From the NCBI RefSeq assembly GCF_006385805.1, contig NZ_VFSG01000001.1, forward strand, positions 1,364,001 through 1,428,000: 64,000 bases of DNA. Reading direction: 5' to 3'. Of the stretch, positions 45,900 through 54,708 are shown in pieces. Numbering within the stretch: the stretch's first letter is position 1; each line of letters begins with the position of its first letter. The notes beneath the pieces are model-generated. The model was not told the origin of the DNA. It did not search any database and worked only from the letters and a program-made list of their open reading frames with translations. Origin of the DNA: Streptococcus xiaochunlingii (GTDB lineage Bacteria > Bacillota > Bacilli > Lactobacillales > Streptococcaceae). The translations under genes and the position numbers were made by a program.

Positions 45900-48695
45900 T
45901 TAGTCTTCTTCCATCTTTTGAGGTTGATAGGCCATCATTCCTAGACCAATACACAAGCCCAAAACTAGGGTAAGGAAGGTGACTTGCCCACCTATCTGAC
46001 CAGATAAGGAAATGGTTTCCCTTAATCCCGATACGGTATAACTCATTGGCAACAGTGGGTGAATAGTTTGGAAGAAACGATTGGTGAGGGCAAGCGGATA
46101 AGTCCCTGCACTAGAAGCCAGTTGAAGGAGCAAGAGAATCAAAGAGATAAATGCTCCGACCTTGTTGTTCCATGTCGTTAAGGCGGTTACCACGGACATG
46201 AAGGTCACACTTCCTAACACACAGAGGAAGAGAGTCAAGCTTTCATGGTTTGCCGCCATTCCGAGCAGGTGGACAGCTCCGTAGACCAGGACACCAGCCA
46301 AGACCGCAATCATCCCGTTCACTTCCAATCTCGATTTAAGCCAAGCCCAACGACTTTCTGGATGACGCCCAGATGGCAATTTGGCAAAAATCATATTAGT
46401 AGAGAGAGCCGCGACGAAAAGGGCAACAGATATCATATAAGGCGCCATTCCTACTCCGTTCACTGAAACATTGTCATGGTCTGTCTTCGAAAGAGTGATT
46501 GGATCTGACAATACGCTTGCATTTTCTTTTTCAGTGCTAGCGCTATTTAGTTGGTCCTTAGCTGAACTCAAGCCTTGACTAAGATTCTGACTACCTGTTT
46601 GGAGATCAGCCAAGCCTCCGACAAGAACCTGACCTCCTGTCGCTAATTGACCAGAGCCATCAGCTATTTTTGTTGCACCATCCGCCAATTGATGAGAACC
46701 TGATAGTAACTGACCTGATTTATCCGATAACTGATCAACTCCTGATACCAGTTGATCAACACCGCTAGCCAAAACCGGTGTTTGACCATTTAGTTGACCG
46801 ATCCCACTAGCTAGCAATCCAGCGCCTGTTGTTAATTCACTAGACTTACTAGTCAATTGGTTGGCTCCTGAAGCTAATTGATTCATTCCAGCAGTCAGAG
46901 TTGGCATTTTCCCATTTAGGTCTCCCAATCCTGCTGCTAGTTGATTACTTCCCATTACCAAGTCACCAGATTTCTGCTCCAGCTGACTTGTCCCCGCACT
47001 CAATTGAGTAGCTCCTGCAATCAAGCTACTGCTATTATCCGTAAGCTGACTAGCTCCACCGGCTAACTGATCCACCCCTGTCGTATAGAGTTGAATGCCC
47101 TGGCTAAGGGTTTGGCTTGCTGGTAGAAGTTGCTCTGTTACTGCGGTCTGTAGGGAGCTCAAGCTAGTTGAAAGAGTATTCAAGGTAGACGAAGCTGTTG
47201 GCAAGATCTGGTTGGCACTTTCTTTTACTGTGGCCAAGGAACTCTCGGTTGTTAAGCTTTCTTGCAAGCCTTGAACAGTGGTTAAAATCGCTTGAGCAGC
47301 AGTCTCTGTGGTACTTGAAGTAGCAGAGACAGCAGCCGTCATTTCTGCCTGTTGCTCAGCTGTCATCGATTGATAGGCAGCAGTAGCTTGAAGATTTGCT
47401 AGCACCGAATTGCGGTCAGCCTGTGCTGCTGCTGAAATCCCTTGAGCAGAGGTGGCGATGCTTGCCAAAGCTGTGCTGAGTTGACTGGTATCCCCGCTCG
47501 TGTTCTGAATAGCTTCATTTAATTGGGTGAGGCCTGCTGTTAATTGGGCAAGTTGCTCTTGTTGATTTGGTTGCGGAGTGAGTTGGGTGGATAAGGTTTG
47601 AATGCCTGTCTCTAACTGAGACACTCCATTTCTTAATGCTTCCGATTGGCCGCTTAATTGACTAGCTCCACCACTGAGAGTAGCAAGCCCTGAGCTATAG
47701 CTGGTGAGGCCAGCCGTCAAGTTACTAGCACCAACATTCAACTGACTAACTCCCTTTGTGTAGGTATCCAGTCCCGTTGAGAGAGTCGTCATCCCTGTAT
47801 GCAATTGGCCAATCCCAGAGGCTAACTGTGGCGTTTGACTAGCCATTTGGTTTAAACCATCTCCCAGCTGTCCAACACCAGATGTATAGGTCGTCAGTCC
47901 ACTACTAAAGGTAGTAAAACCATCATGAAGTTGTCCAACTCCCGATACGAGGGTGGGAACTTTCTCCTGCATTTGATGAAGACCAGTTCCTAATTGGCCA
48001 ACTCCATTGGTGTAGGCCAAGAGACCAGTGCTAAGAGTCTGTGCCCCATTTGAAAAAGACAGACTCGAATTGGACAAGGTGGTCAAATGGTCTGTCAGGG
48101 TCTGTCCACCCTCTTTTAGCTGACCAGCACCGGTCGCTAATTTCTGGCTTCCTTCCGCTGCTGTTCCCATCCCTGCCTTCAAGCTTCCCATCTTTTCGAA
48201 AAGAGCGCTGGTATAGGTTTGGGTGACATTACTAGCAACGGTTTGCTGGATTTTTATCATGGCTGAATCACTCATCTTACCAGCAATAAAGCTATGCCCA
48301 CTAGATGTTTGGTAGGCAATGGTCATCTGTTCCGGATGATTGGTTAAGATAGAAGCAGCTTTAGCAGATAGATCTTTGGGCAAGGTCACCACCATATAGT
48401 AATCACCCTTTTCCAGCCCCTCTTTAGCTGCTCTTTCATCGACAATATGAAAATCCAGAGCGTCACTTTTCTCAAAATTGGACACCATGTCTTTTCCGAT
48501 TGTCAATTCTTCTTCCTGATAACGAGCTGGCTGGTCTTGATTGACAACTGCTACTGGCAGGTCAGAAACCTTGCCATAAGGATCCCACATAGAGGATAGA
48601 AAGATCACATTGTAGAGAGCTGGTATCAAGGCAACCCCGATCATCACAACGATGAAGGTCGGTTTCCTAAAAATCGCTTTCCATTCCTTAAACAT
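45900..48695 (-). CDS. YhgE/Pip family membrane protein
   Basis: A 931-residue protein of the YhgE/Pip (phage infection protein) family, related in topology to ABC-2-type exporters. One N-terminal helix (about 11-30) precedes a very large extracytoplasmic region. Its central part (about 170-760) is made of dozens of short repeats of the form GxxQLxxG (GVGQLGTGLHQ, GASQLSGQSEAL), predicted as helical coiled-coil. Five helices close the protein (about 745-930). The frame begins eight codons earlier, but AAAGGAGAC marks ATG 48695. Divergent from a TetR regulator, the usual arrangement; operator-like repeats lie in its 5' leader. In L. lactis the homologue Pip is a phage receptor. Confidence 0.9.
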   Translation of the reverse strand: MFKEWKAIFRKPTFIVVMIGVALIPALYNVIFLSSMWDPYGKVSDLPVAVVNQDQPARYQEEELTIGKDMVSNFEKSDALDFHIVDERAAKEGLEKGDYYMVVTLPKDLSAKAASILTNHPEQMTIAYQTSSGHSFIAGKMSDSAMIKIQQTVASNVTQTYTSALFEKMGSLKAGMGTAAEGSQKLATGAGQLKEGGQTLTDHLTTLSNSSLSFSNGAQTLSTGLLAYTNGVGQLGTGLHQMQEKVPTLVSGVGQLHDGFTTFSSGLTTYTSGVGQLGDGLNQMASQTPQLASGIGQLHTGMTTLSTGLDTYTKGVSQLNVGASNLTAGLTSYSSGLATLSGGASQLSGQSEALRNGVSQLETGIQTLSTQLTPQPNQQEQLAQLTAGLTQLNEAIQNTSGDTSQLSTALASIATSAQGISAAAQADRNSVLANLQATAAYQSMTAEQQAEMTAAVSATSSTTETAAQAILTTVQGLQESLTTESSLATVKESANQILPTASSTLNTLSTSLSSLQTAVTEQLLPASQTLSQGIQLYTTGVDQLAGGASQLTDNSSSLIAGATQLSAGTSQLEQKSGDLVMGSNQLAAGLGDLNGKMPTLTAGMNQLASGANQLTSKSSELTTGAGLLASGIGQLNGQTPVLASGVDQLVSGVDQLSDKSGQLLSGSHQLADGATKIADGSGQLATGGQVLVGGLADLQTGSQNLSQGLSSAKDQLNSASTEKENASVLSDPITLSKTDHDNVSVNGVGMAPYMISVALFVAALSTNMIFAKLPSGRHPESRWAWLKSRLEVNGMIAVLAGVLVYGAVHLLGMAANHESLTLFLCVLGSVTFMSVVTALTTWNNKVGAFISLILLLLQLASSAGTYPLALTNRFFQTIHPLLPMSYTVSGLRETISLSGQIGGQVTFLTLVLGLCIGLGMMAYQPQKMEED

Positions 48696-48708
48696 TTTTT
48701 GTCTCCTT

Positions 48709-48723
48709 TTTATACACATTGTC
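48709..48723. promoter_or_regulatory. TetR operator-like site, yhgE side
   Basis: Minus strand GACAATGTGTATAAA, matching 48789-48803 (GGACACTGTGTATAA) on the opposite strand. It sits in the yhgE leader just before the ribosome-binding site. Confidence 0.65.
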
Positions 48724-48788
48724 TAATTTTTTTGATATAATTGATTATACAGTTCTTTTCAAAAACCGCAAGTTAAAAAATCATTTTT

Positions 48789-48817
48789 GGACACTGTGTA
48801 TAATTTTGTGTATAAAA
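48789..48817. promoter_or_regulatory. TetR operator-like sites, regulator side
   Basis: GGACACTGTGTATAA (48789-48803) and a second TTTTGTGTATAAAA (48804-48817) in tandem. They overlap a likely -10 (TGTATAAT) of the TetR gene, consistent with autorepression. Confidence 0.65.
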
Positions 48818-48830
48818 GAGGGAGACTAGA

Positions 48831-49367
48831 ATGGTTACCGAAAGCAACAAGCGAATAAAAACAAAACGGATCATCCAGGAAGCCATGGTTGACCTGCTTC
48901 ATAGGGAGTCCTTTGATGAGATCTCAACCGTACAATTGGCAAAAGAGGCTGGTATCAGCCGGAGTAGCTTCTATACCCACTACCGCGATAAGTACGATAT
49001 GATCGAGCGCTACCAACAGGAATTTTTCCACAAAGTGGAATACATCTTCGACAAACAACAAGATGATAAACACCAAGCTGTTACAGAAGTTTTCGAATTT
49101 CTCACCAAGGAGCCCCTCTTTGCAGTCCTTCTAACCGAGAATGGGACAAAAGAAATTCAATCCTTCTTGCGACACAAGCTACAAGTTCTACTCGTCGATA
49201 GCTTGCAAGAGCGTTATGGCCATCGATCTTTGACAGAAGTCGAAAGAGACTATAGTTCTGTCTACCTCACCAATGCCTTCTTTGGAGTCTGTCAAATGTG
49301 GGTGGCGCGTGGGCAAAAAGAAAGCCCCCAACAAATGGCGGACTTCCTATTAAAAATGCTGGAGTAG
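48831..49367 (+). CDS. TetR family transcriptional regulator
   Basis: A 178-residue TetR-type repressor. The N-terminal HTH is ISTVQLAKEAGISRSSFYTHYRDKYDMIERY (shown in part: the recognition helix is ISRSSFYTHY). The C-terminal ligand domain resembles TetR_C_33/DhaS-like regulators and ends MADFLLKMLE. Divergent from the YhgE/Pip gene with shared operator-like repeats between them, so that gene is the probable target. Preceded by GAGGGAG. A compact terminator follows directly. Confidence 0.92.
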   Translation: MVTESNKRIKTKRIIQEAMVDLLHRESFDEISTVQLAKEAGISRSSFYTHYRDKYDMIERYQQEFFHKVEYIFDKQQDDKHQAVTEVFEFLTKEPLFAVLLTENGTKEIQSFLRHKLQVLLVDSLQERYGHRSLTEVERDYSSVYLTNAFFGVCQMWVARGQKESPQQMADFLLKMLE

Positions 49368-49390
49368 AAAAGAGACCTCGGTCTCTTTTT
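49368..49390 (+). terminator. terminator of the TetR gene
   Basis: AAAAGAGACC-TC-GGTCTCTTTTT, two-base loop centre, A and T runs on both sides. It can also serve the converging comB. Confidence 0.85.
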
Positions 49391-49403
49391 ATGTTATGTT
49401 TTT

Positions 49404-50765
49404 TTAGTTCCCTGCTCCTAAAAATTGATCCACAAAGAAACTGAAGTAAGATTTTTCTCCTGTGATCAGGACACACTTCCCTTCCAAACCGTATCGTAGG
49501 AGTTTGGCCTCCTGATCCTTGAGACGAAGAACTCCCTCTATTTTGAAAAAGTTCCCCTGTTCTGTCCGAGTGGCACTTGAAGCAATTGAGCTAATACGGG
49601 CCTCTAGCGTAATTGGTTTTTGTTTACTTCCCTGTGTGCTAAAGCGAATCCGATCACCTACATGAATCGTGGCTATATCTTTTGAAGGAATATAGGTAAC
49701 AATCTTGACTTCTTTTTCTTTCTGAATGAGTGGATAAACTTGAGTCAAAGGAGTACCTTCCGCTACAATACTCGCTCCTTTTGTTTCATCATTCAAATGA
49801 ATCACCCCTTCATCCTTGGCTAGAATCTGAGTCTTCTGAAGAAGATTTTCTTGTGTTTTTAACTTACTGTCTAGATCTGCAATTTGCTGAGAAAGAAGCA
49901 GTAAATCTTGTCCAACTTTACTCAGCTGTTGAGCTTTCAGAGAGGCTATTTGACTATCTAAGCTGGTCGAAAAAGCTTGTTGGCTTCCAGATCCCGCATA
50001 TTGGATGCGATAATTAGAAATACTCGCCTCTAACTGCTGGATTTGACTATCTAGCTGACTGATAAAAGAAGCTTGTGCTTGAGCGTTTTCTTCTCCATGT
50101 GGTTGCTGAGCGTAACTCTGGTAGAGAGAGTAAAGTGGATGAGTCGCATCCAGACTTCTTCCCTCTAGTAGAGCTGATTTTAGACTATGGTAATCAGTTA
50201 ATCGCTTCTCTTGGTCTTGGATAGCTTGGCCAATTTCTGCTTGACTGGAACTTGCACTGGCATTTTGAGAAGCAATGGTTGCATTTTGTTGATGGGCTTG
50301 CGCTTGGAGAATCGCTATTTGTTGCTGCTAATCCTTAAACAGCTGGTCATACCCAAAATGCTCATTTCCTGTAAATTGGCTCTCCCCGGTCTCAATGCTC
50401 GTTTTCAACAATTTTAATTGTTCCTCCTGTTTCTTTAAGAGGTCGAGCTGTTGCGTTAAGCTCATCCCTTGTTGCTTTTCCTGATCCCCTTGGTATTCTA
50501 CCAAGATTTCTCCCTTCTTAATCTCTTTATTTTCCTTCAAATGGTTGACTTGAATGGGAGAATTACTCGTTGACTGGATTTGGTCCACCACGCGCGTAGC
50601 TTCAATCGTCCCACGACTAGACAAGGTCACTTCCTTCTTGGCAAAGACAGAGAAGCCTACAACAAACAATAGTAAAAGAAAACAAGGGACTACCCATAAA
50701 CTAGCAAAATTATGGAAACGTTTCTGATAGAATTCTGCACTTTCAAAATATTTTTCGTTCATCAT
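49404..50765 (-). pseudogene. comB: comB, competence peptide export accessory protein, interrupted by one amber codon
   Basis: A 453-codon frame homologous along its whole length to pneumococcal ComB, the membrane-fusion partner of ComA. The N-terminus SAEFYQKRFHNFASLW is followed by a membrane helix (about 24-44), a long coiled coil and a C-terminal β-domain ending SYFSFFVDQFLGAGN. One TAG at 50328-50330 splits it after YDQLFKD; the frame resumes at once with QQQIAILQAQAHQQN and stays open to the natural stop. I checked the bridging codons and saw no other lesion. Pneumococcal ComB has Tyr at this place, so TAY to TAG is likely. The TAG-bounded N-terminal piece (145 residues) keeps only the anchor and first helix. 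Confidence 0.9.
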
Positions 50766-50792
50766 ACTTTCTTTTTTTCTCCTAGTCCTCTC

Positions 50793-52946
50793 TTAACAAG
50801 TAACCAAATGGCTGTAATAGCCATTCTTTTTCAGCAGTTCTTCATGGCTCCCTTCTTCTTTCAGACGACCTTGGTCCATGAGGAAGACTTTTTCAGACCG
50901 TTCTGCAATCGTTAACCGATGGGCGATAAAGATAATCGTTTTGTCTAAGGCCATCAAGCGGTCCACAATTTTCTTCTCCGTCAAGATATCCAGGCTGCTG
51001 GTCGCTTCATCCAAAATCAAAATCGGAGCGTCCGTTAATAAGGCACGCGCCAAGGCAATCCGCTGCCGTTGACCACCAGAGATTCCCATGCCATCCGTAG
51101 TCAATTCTGTTTGGTAATTGAGGGGCATACGCTCAATGTCTTCTCGAATTCCTGCGATTTTAACAGCGCGCAAGATATCTTCCTGACTAGTTCCTTCCCG
51201 CGCTCCCAGTAACAAGTTCTCTAAAATCGTACCATTAAAGACATAGGGCTGCTGGGGTAAATAATTGATTTGCTGGCGGAGCATGGTCTTATCCACTTGC
51301 TGGATATCCGTACCTCCCAGACGAATCGTCCCTTTATTGGGTTGGTAGAAATTCACCATCATCTTTGCTAGCGTGGTTTTTCCAGAACCTGAAATACCAA
51401 CAAAACTTACCTTGCTCCCTTTTTTAATCGTGAGACTGATATCGGTAAGAACATTGGCTCCAAAACCGTATTTGTAGTCTACTCCCTCAAAAACCAGATC
51501 ACCATCGAGAGCCTCACGATCTTGAAGAGGCTTCTTCTCTGCGAACTCAGAGTCTATCAAATAGACTTCATTCAGACGAGTATTGGCCACTCGGGCTGCT
51601 TGAAGTTTGGTTTGGAGGTTGATCAAGTTCTCTAGAGGACCTGTGAAATAAACAAGGAGAGTATTGTAGGTGATCAACTGCCCCAAGCTCAATTCTTGCT
51701 TCATGACCAAATGAGCTCCCAACCACAAGACCAAGACATTCAAAATCAACTGGGCCAAGTGTTTGAGCCCCTTTTGTAGACTCTCCGCCTTACTCATGGC
51801 AAAGGACTTCTTGAGATAGTCCACAAATTCTGAGTCAATCTTTTGATAGCGACTGCGTTCACTGGTAAGAGACTTGATGGTTTCAATCCCATTGATATCT
51901 TCGATAATAGAAGAAGACAAGACACTATTGGCTTCCATGGTTTCATTATTTAAGCGCTCAAAAGGCTTCATAAAGGCAAAAATAATGACCGCATAAATCG
52001 GCAGTAAGAGAATGGTCAAGAAAAAGAGATGAGCATTTTGGCTAAACAGGACTACTGATAAAATCAGGACTATGGACAGATCCAAAAAGATTGAAAGTAG
52101 CGTACTAGCCAGAGCATCGATAATCCGGTTGGCATCTGTAAACCGCGACACCACTTCTCCTGTCCGTCGAGTCGCAAAGAAACTCATAGGCAACTGAAAA
52201 ACATGCTTAATATAGGATAGAATGACATCAATAGACAAGCGTTGGCCTAAAACAAGAAGCAAGTAATCTTGCGCATAGGTCAGGACTTGCTGTAAGATGT
52301 AAACCACGATCAACCCTAGTGAAATCACACTCAGCGTCTGCTTCATCTGATCAGGCACATAGGTATCAATAATCGATTGTAAGTAGTAAGAACCCACAAT
52401 ATTGATGAGGGTCACCAATAACGTTGCAAGAACAATATGCAGAACCAATTGCCGCTGTTTAAACAAAAGAGGGACAAAATCTAGGAGCCCATTTTTCTTT
52501 TCTTTACTCGGTTGATAGGCTGGAGTCGGGGCCAAGGCGATGACAATCCCTGTCCATTCCTTTTCAAACTCCTCGATGGTCAATTTGGTCATCTTTACCT
52601 TTGGATCTGGATCGGCTATGTAAAGATGCTTTTTATCTTTCTTATAGACTACGTAATAATGAGGGAGACGCCCATCCTTGATCACGTGGACAATCAATGG
52701 ATAGGTCACTCCTTCCAAGTCAAAAAGTGTGCGATCTGCTCGGAAGGCGCGTGTCTCAAATCCCAACTCCTCAGCCACCTTGACCAGACCTAAGGCGGTC
52801 GTTCCATCTGCAGTCGTTTTTGCCTTCTCCCGCAGACTGGCCAAAGAATAGTATGAGCCATAGTAGCCAAAGACCATGGCCAAAGCTGCAACACCGCAGT
52901 CTCTCATATCAACTTGTTGGCGATAATGTTTTTTCTTAAATCCCAT
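50793..52946 (-). CDS. comA: competence peptide ABC exporter/peptidase ComA
   Basis: A 717-residue peptidase-containing ABC transporter, the same length as pneumococcal ComA. The C39 peptidase (about 1-140) has its catalytic Cys17 in VDMRDCGVAALAMV, His in LPHYYVVYK and Asp in ADPDPKV; it trims Gly-Gly leaders. Six helices follow (about 165-440). The nucleotide-binding domain has Walker A GISGSGKTT, signature ISGGQRQR and Walker B ILILDEATS. A TTG five codons earlier is in frame, but GGAAAGGG lies six bases before ATG 52946. It precedes comB by about 27 bp. BlpA-type bacteriocin exporters are similar, but identity to ComA looks highest. Confidence 0.93.
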   Translation of the reverse strand: MGFKKKHYRQQVDMRDCGVAALAMVFGYYGSYYSLASLREKAKTTADGTTALGLVKVAEELGFETRAFRADRTLFDLEGVTYPLIVHVIKDGRLPHYYVVYKKDKKHLYIADPDPKVKMTKLTIEEFEKEWTGIVIALAPTPAYQPSKEKKNGLLDFVPLLFKQRQLVLHIVLATLLVTLINIVGSYYLQSIIDTYVPDQMKQTLSVISLGLIVVYILQQVLTYAQDYLLLVLGQRLSIDVILSYIKHVFQLPMSFFATRRTGEVVSRFTDANRIIDALASTLLSIFLDLSIVLILSVVLFSQNAHLFFLTILLLPIYAVIIFAFMKPFERLNNETMEANSVLSSSIIEDINGIETIKSLTSERSRYQKIDSEFVDYLKKSFAMSKAESLQKGLKHLAQLILNVLVLWLGAHLVMKQELSLGQLITYNTLLVYFTGPLENLINLQTKLQAARVANTRLNEVYLIDSEFAEKKPLQDREALDGDLVFEGVDYKYGFGANVLTDISLTIKKGSKVSFVGISGSGKTTLAKMMVNFYQPNKGTIRLGGTDIQQVDKTMLRQQINYLPQQPYVFNGTILENLLLGAREGTSQEDILRAVKIAGIREDIERMPLNYQTELTTDGMGISGGQRQRIALARALLTDAPILILDEATSSLDILTEKKIVDRLMALDKTIIFIAHRLTIAERSEKVFLMDQGRLKEEGSHEELLKKNGYYSHLVTC

Positions 52947-53080
52947 AAGAACCCTTTCCAATCGTTTGTTTCATCTTAACAAAATGGACAATCTGAGAAG
53001 AAAAAATCGCTATTTTGTTTATTATTTTAGGTATTTGGTCACAAAAATCTCCAAATCAGGAGAGTTGTTATTTATTTTGT

Positions 53081-53110
53081 AAAAGAAAAACCGCCTATTT
53101 TTACAGGCGG
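53081..53110 (-). terminator. second terminator downstream of rpsD
   Basis: Minus strand CCGCCTGTAAAAATAGGCGG followed by TTTTTCTTTT. It lies about 75 bp beyond the first rpsD terminator and upstream of comA. Either a backup terminator or the end of a short RNA. Confidence 0.8.
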
Positions 53111-53186
53111 ACATTTCTTTCTATGAAGTAAACTTAGGGAGCAAATAACTGAACAAACCCAGAAATCGAGGATTGAAGACAAAACA

Positions 53187-53210
53187 AAAAGCCCACTGTT
53201 GTAGGCTTTC
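53187..53210 (-). terminator. terminator of rpsD
   Basis: Minus strand AAAGCCTA, short loop, TGGGCTTT, TTTGTTTTG, about 20 bp after the rpsD stop. Confidence 0.8.
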
Positions 53211-53229
53211 TGCAAGTTTTTTCTTGAAA

Positions 53230-53841
53230 TTAAAGCATTTTGTTGTAGAATTCAACGACAAGTGCTTCGTTGATTTCTGGGTTGATTTCATCGCGTTCTG
53301 GCAAACGAGTCAATGAACCTTCCAATTTTTCAGCATCGAATGATACGAATGCTGGACGTCCAAGAGTTGCTTCAACAGCTTCAAGGATAGCTGGAACTTT
53401 AGCTGATTTTTCACGAACTGAGATCACTTGACCTGGAGTTACGCGGTATGAAGGGATATCAACGCGTTTTCCGTCAACAAGGATGTGACCGTGGTTAACG
53501 AATTGACGAGCTTGACGACGAGTAGTCGCAAGTCCAAGACGGTAAACAACGTTATCCAAACGACGTTCCAAAAGAAGCATGAAGTTGAAACCGACAGTTC
53601 CTTCTTTGATCTTAGTAGCTTGTACGAACAAGTTACGGAATTGTTTTTCACCAAGTCCGTAAGAGAAACGAAGTTTTTGTTTTTCAGCTAATTGCAAACC
53701 GTATTCTGACAATTTTGAACGGTTGTTTGGTCCGTGTTGACCTGGTACGTAGTTACGACGTGCCAATTCTTTACCTGTACCTGTAAGTGACAAGCCAAGA
53801 CGGCGAGATTGTTTCCAAGATGGTCCTGTATAACGTGACAT
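53230..53841 (-). CDS. rpsD: 30S ribosomal protein S4
   Basis: A 203-residue primary 16S rRNA-binding protein. It begins [20 protein letters not shown] and carries the S4 domain at about 95-160 ([40 protein letters not shown]). The frame runs 28 codons upstream through leader sequence, but AGGAGGAC and the family start fix ATG 53841. A single-gene unit with its own promoter and a leader of about 155 nt, as expected for S4 autoregulation in Firmicutes. Confidence 0.98.
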   Translation of the reverse strand: MSRYTGPSWKQSRRLGLSLTGTGKELARRNYVPGQHGPNNRSKLSEYGLQLAEKQKLRFSYGLGEKQFRNLFVQATKIKEGTVGFNFMLLLERRLDNVVYRLGLATTRRQARQFVNHGHILVDGKRVDIPSYRVTPGQVISVREKSAKVPAILEAVEATLGRPAFVSFDAEKLEGSLTRLPERDEINPEINEALVVEFYNKML

Positions 53842-53996
53842 TTGAAATGTCCTCCTATAAAAATAATTTTTTGTAGGAAATAACGTTTTAGACAAACCTG
53901 ATTCGTTCAGAAAGCCTTCGCCCAAACAGCAAAGGTTACTTTTCTAGCTGGCTTCCTGTTGACGAGCTTCATTTTGTCCTGCTGTCATTTCGCACA
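53842..53996 (-). promoter_or_regulatory. rpsD leader, probable S4 autoregulatory RNA
   Basis: About 155 nt between the predicted transcription start and the rpsD ribosome-binding site. It contains potential stems around GAAGCTCGTCAACAGGAAGC and GCGAAGGCTTTCTGAACG. In Bacillus, S4 represses rpsD by binding such a leader. I infer the same here from length and position; I did not match a full pseudoknot. Confidence 0.5.
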
Positions 53997-54002
53997 AATT
54001 CT

Positions 54003-54031
54003 ATTATACCACCAATACCGTCCCTTGTAAA
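54003..54031 (-). promoter_or_regulatory. promoter of rpsD
   Basis: Minus strand TTTACA, 17-bp spacer ending in TGG, then TATAAT. Strong consensus promoter with extended -10, fitting a ribosomal protein gene. Confidence 0.85.
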
Positions 54032-54377
54032 GTTGCTTTCTCATTTTTTTGATTTCTTTCTATAAATGAAAAGCAAAATGAGGTGTTCTAGCTAAGGACT
54101 TTCTAAATCACATATTTATGACGCGGATGACCATGTATTTTCAGACATATCCAATATTTTTATCTTATTTACAGGAATCTTTACACCCTTATTTACAACC
54201 TGTCAATCATGATTGTTCTAATAACCTCCTAAGTCCCTCTATTTTAGTGATATGAAGAATATAGATGAGACGACTATTCAAAAGATCCCCTGTCTAATAT
54301 TGACAGATTTGATTGTGAAATTGACATCTTTGTCAATAAATTTACACAACAAATCTTTATGATATGTTCAAGACATC
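54032..54377. other. gene-free AT-rich interval between rpsD promoter and veg
   Basis: I see no gene here. The only notable structure is at about 54297-54340: ATTGACAGATTTG and ATTGACATCTTTG as a direct repeat, the second continuing into TGTCAAT to form ATTGACA-N4-TGTCAAT. This looks like an operator or promoter remnant without a recognisable gene. Confidence 0.5.
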
Positions 54378-54406
54378 AAAAAAACCATCTCCAAGAAGAG
54401 ACGGTT
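54378..54406 (-). terminator. terminator downstream of veg
   Basis: Minus strand AACCGTCTC, loop of 6, GAGATGGTT (one G-T pair), then TTTTTGATG. Confidence 0.8.
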
Positions 54407-54432
54407 GGAAGTTCTAGCTCACCCTAGCCAGA

Positions 54433-54705
54433 TTAGTCTAAGTAATGAATCAGATTTTTCTCAGTCAAAATATCTGAGTAAGTATACGATTCAACATAGG
54501 TTGTTGCTGGTTCACCAGGTAAACTGTTTTCATTAGTGTATTCAATAATAAACAAAGAAGGATAGACTTCAATTAATCGACCAAACTTATTTTTTTGACG
54601 TTTACGACCATTTTCCAAGGTCATTTCCACAATTTGGCCTTCATGAGCCTTGATTTCTTCTTTGATTTTTTTCATTTTTGCTACATCTGTAAATGCATCA
54701 CTCAT
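54433..54705 (-). CDS. veg: Veg family protein
   Basis: A 90-residue protein of the Veg (DUF1021) family. The core reads IKEEIKAHEGQIVEMTLENG, RKRQKNKFGRLIEVYPSLFI and SYTYSDILTEKNLI. In B. subtilis Veg influences biofilm matrix gene expression. It lies 3 bp behind dnaB on the same strand and ends in a terminator, so it is the last gene of the rplI/dnaB cluster. Confidence 0.92.
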   Translation of the reverse strand: MSDAFTDVAKMKKIKEEIKAHEGQIVEMTLENGRKRQKNKFGRLIEVYPSLFIIEYTNENSLPGEPATTYVESYTYSDILTEKNLIHYLD

Positions 54706-54708
54706 CCA

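Noticed and set aside
46500..48200. Regularly repeated DNA that superficially suggests an array
   Set aside because: It is coding sequence for the GxxQLxxG protein repeats; units vary in length and sequence, unlike CRISPR repeats and spacers.
52947..53080. ComE-type direct repeats upstream of comA
   Set aside because: I looked for pairs of the pneumococcal ComE motif at about 20-bp spacing and found no convincing pair; regulation of comA here is left open.
54252..54362. Possible 36-residue reading frame beginning MKNIDETTIQK on the plus strand
   Set aside because: No ribosome-binding site, no promoter at the right distance, and the frame simply runs through AT-rich intergenic sequence.
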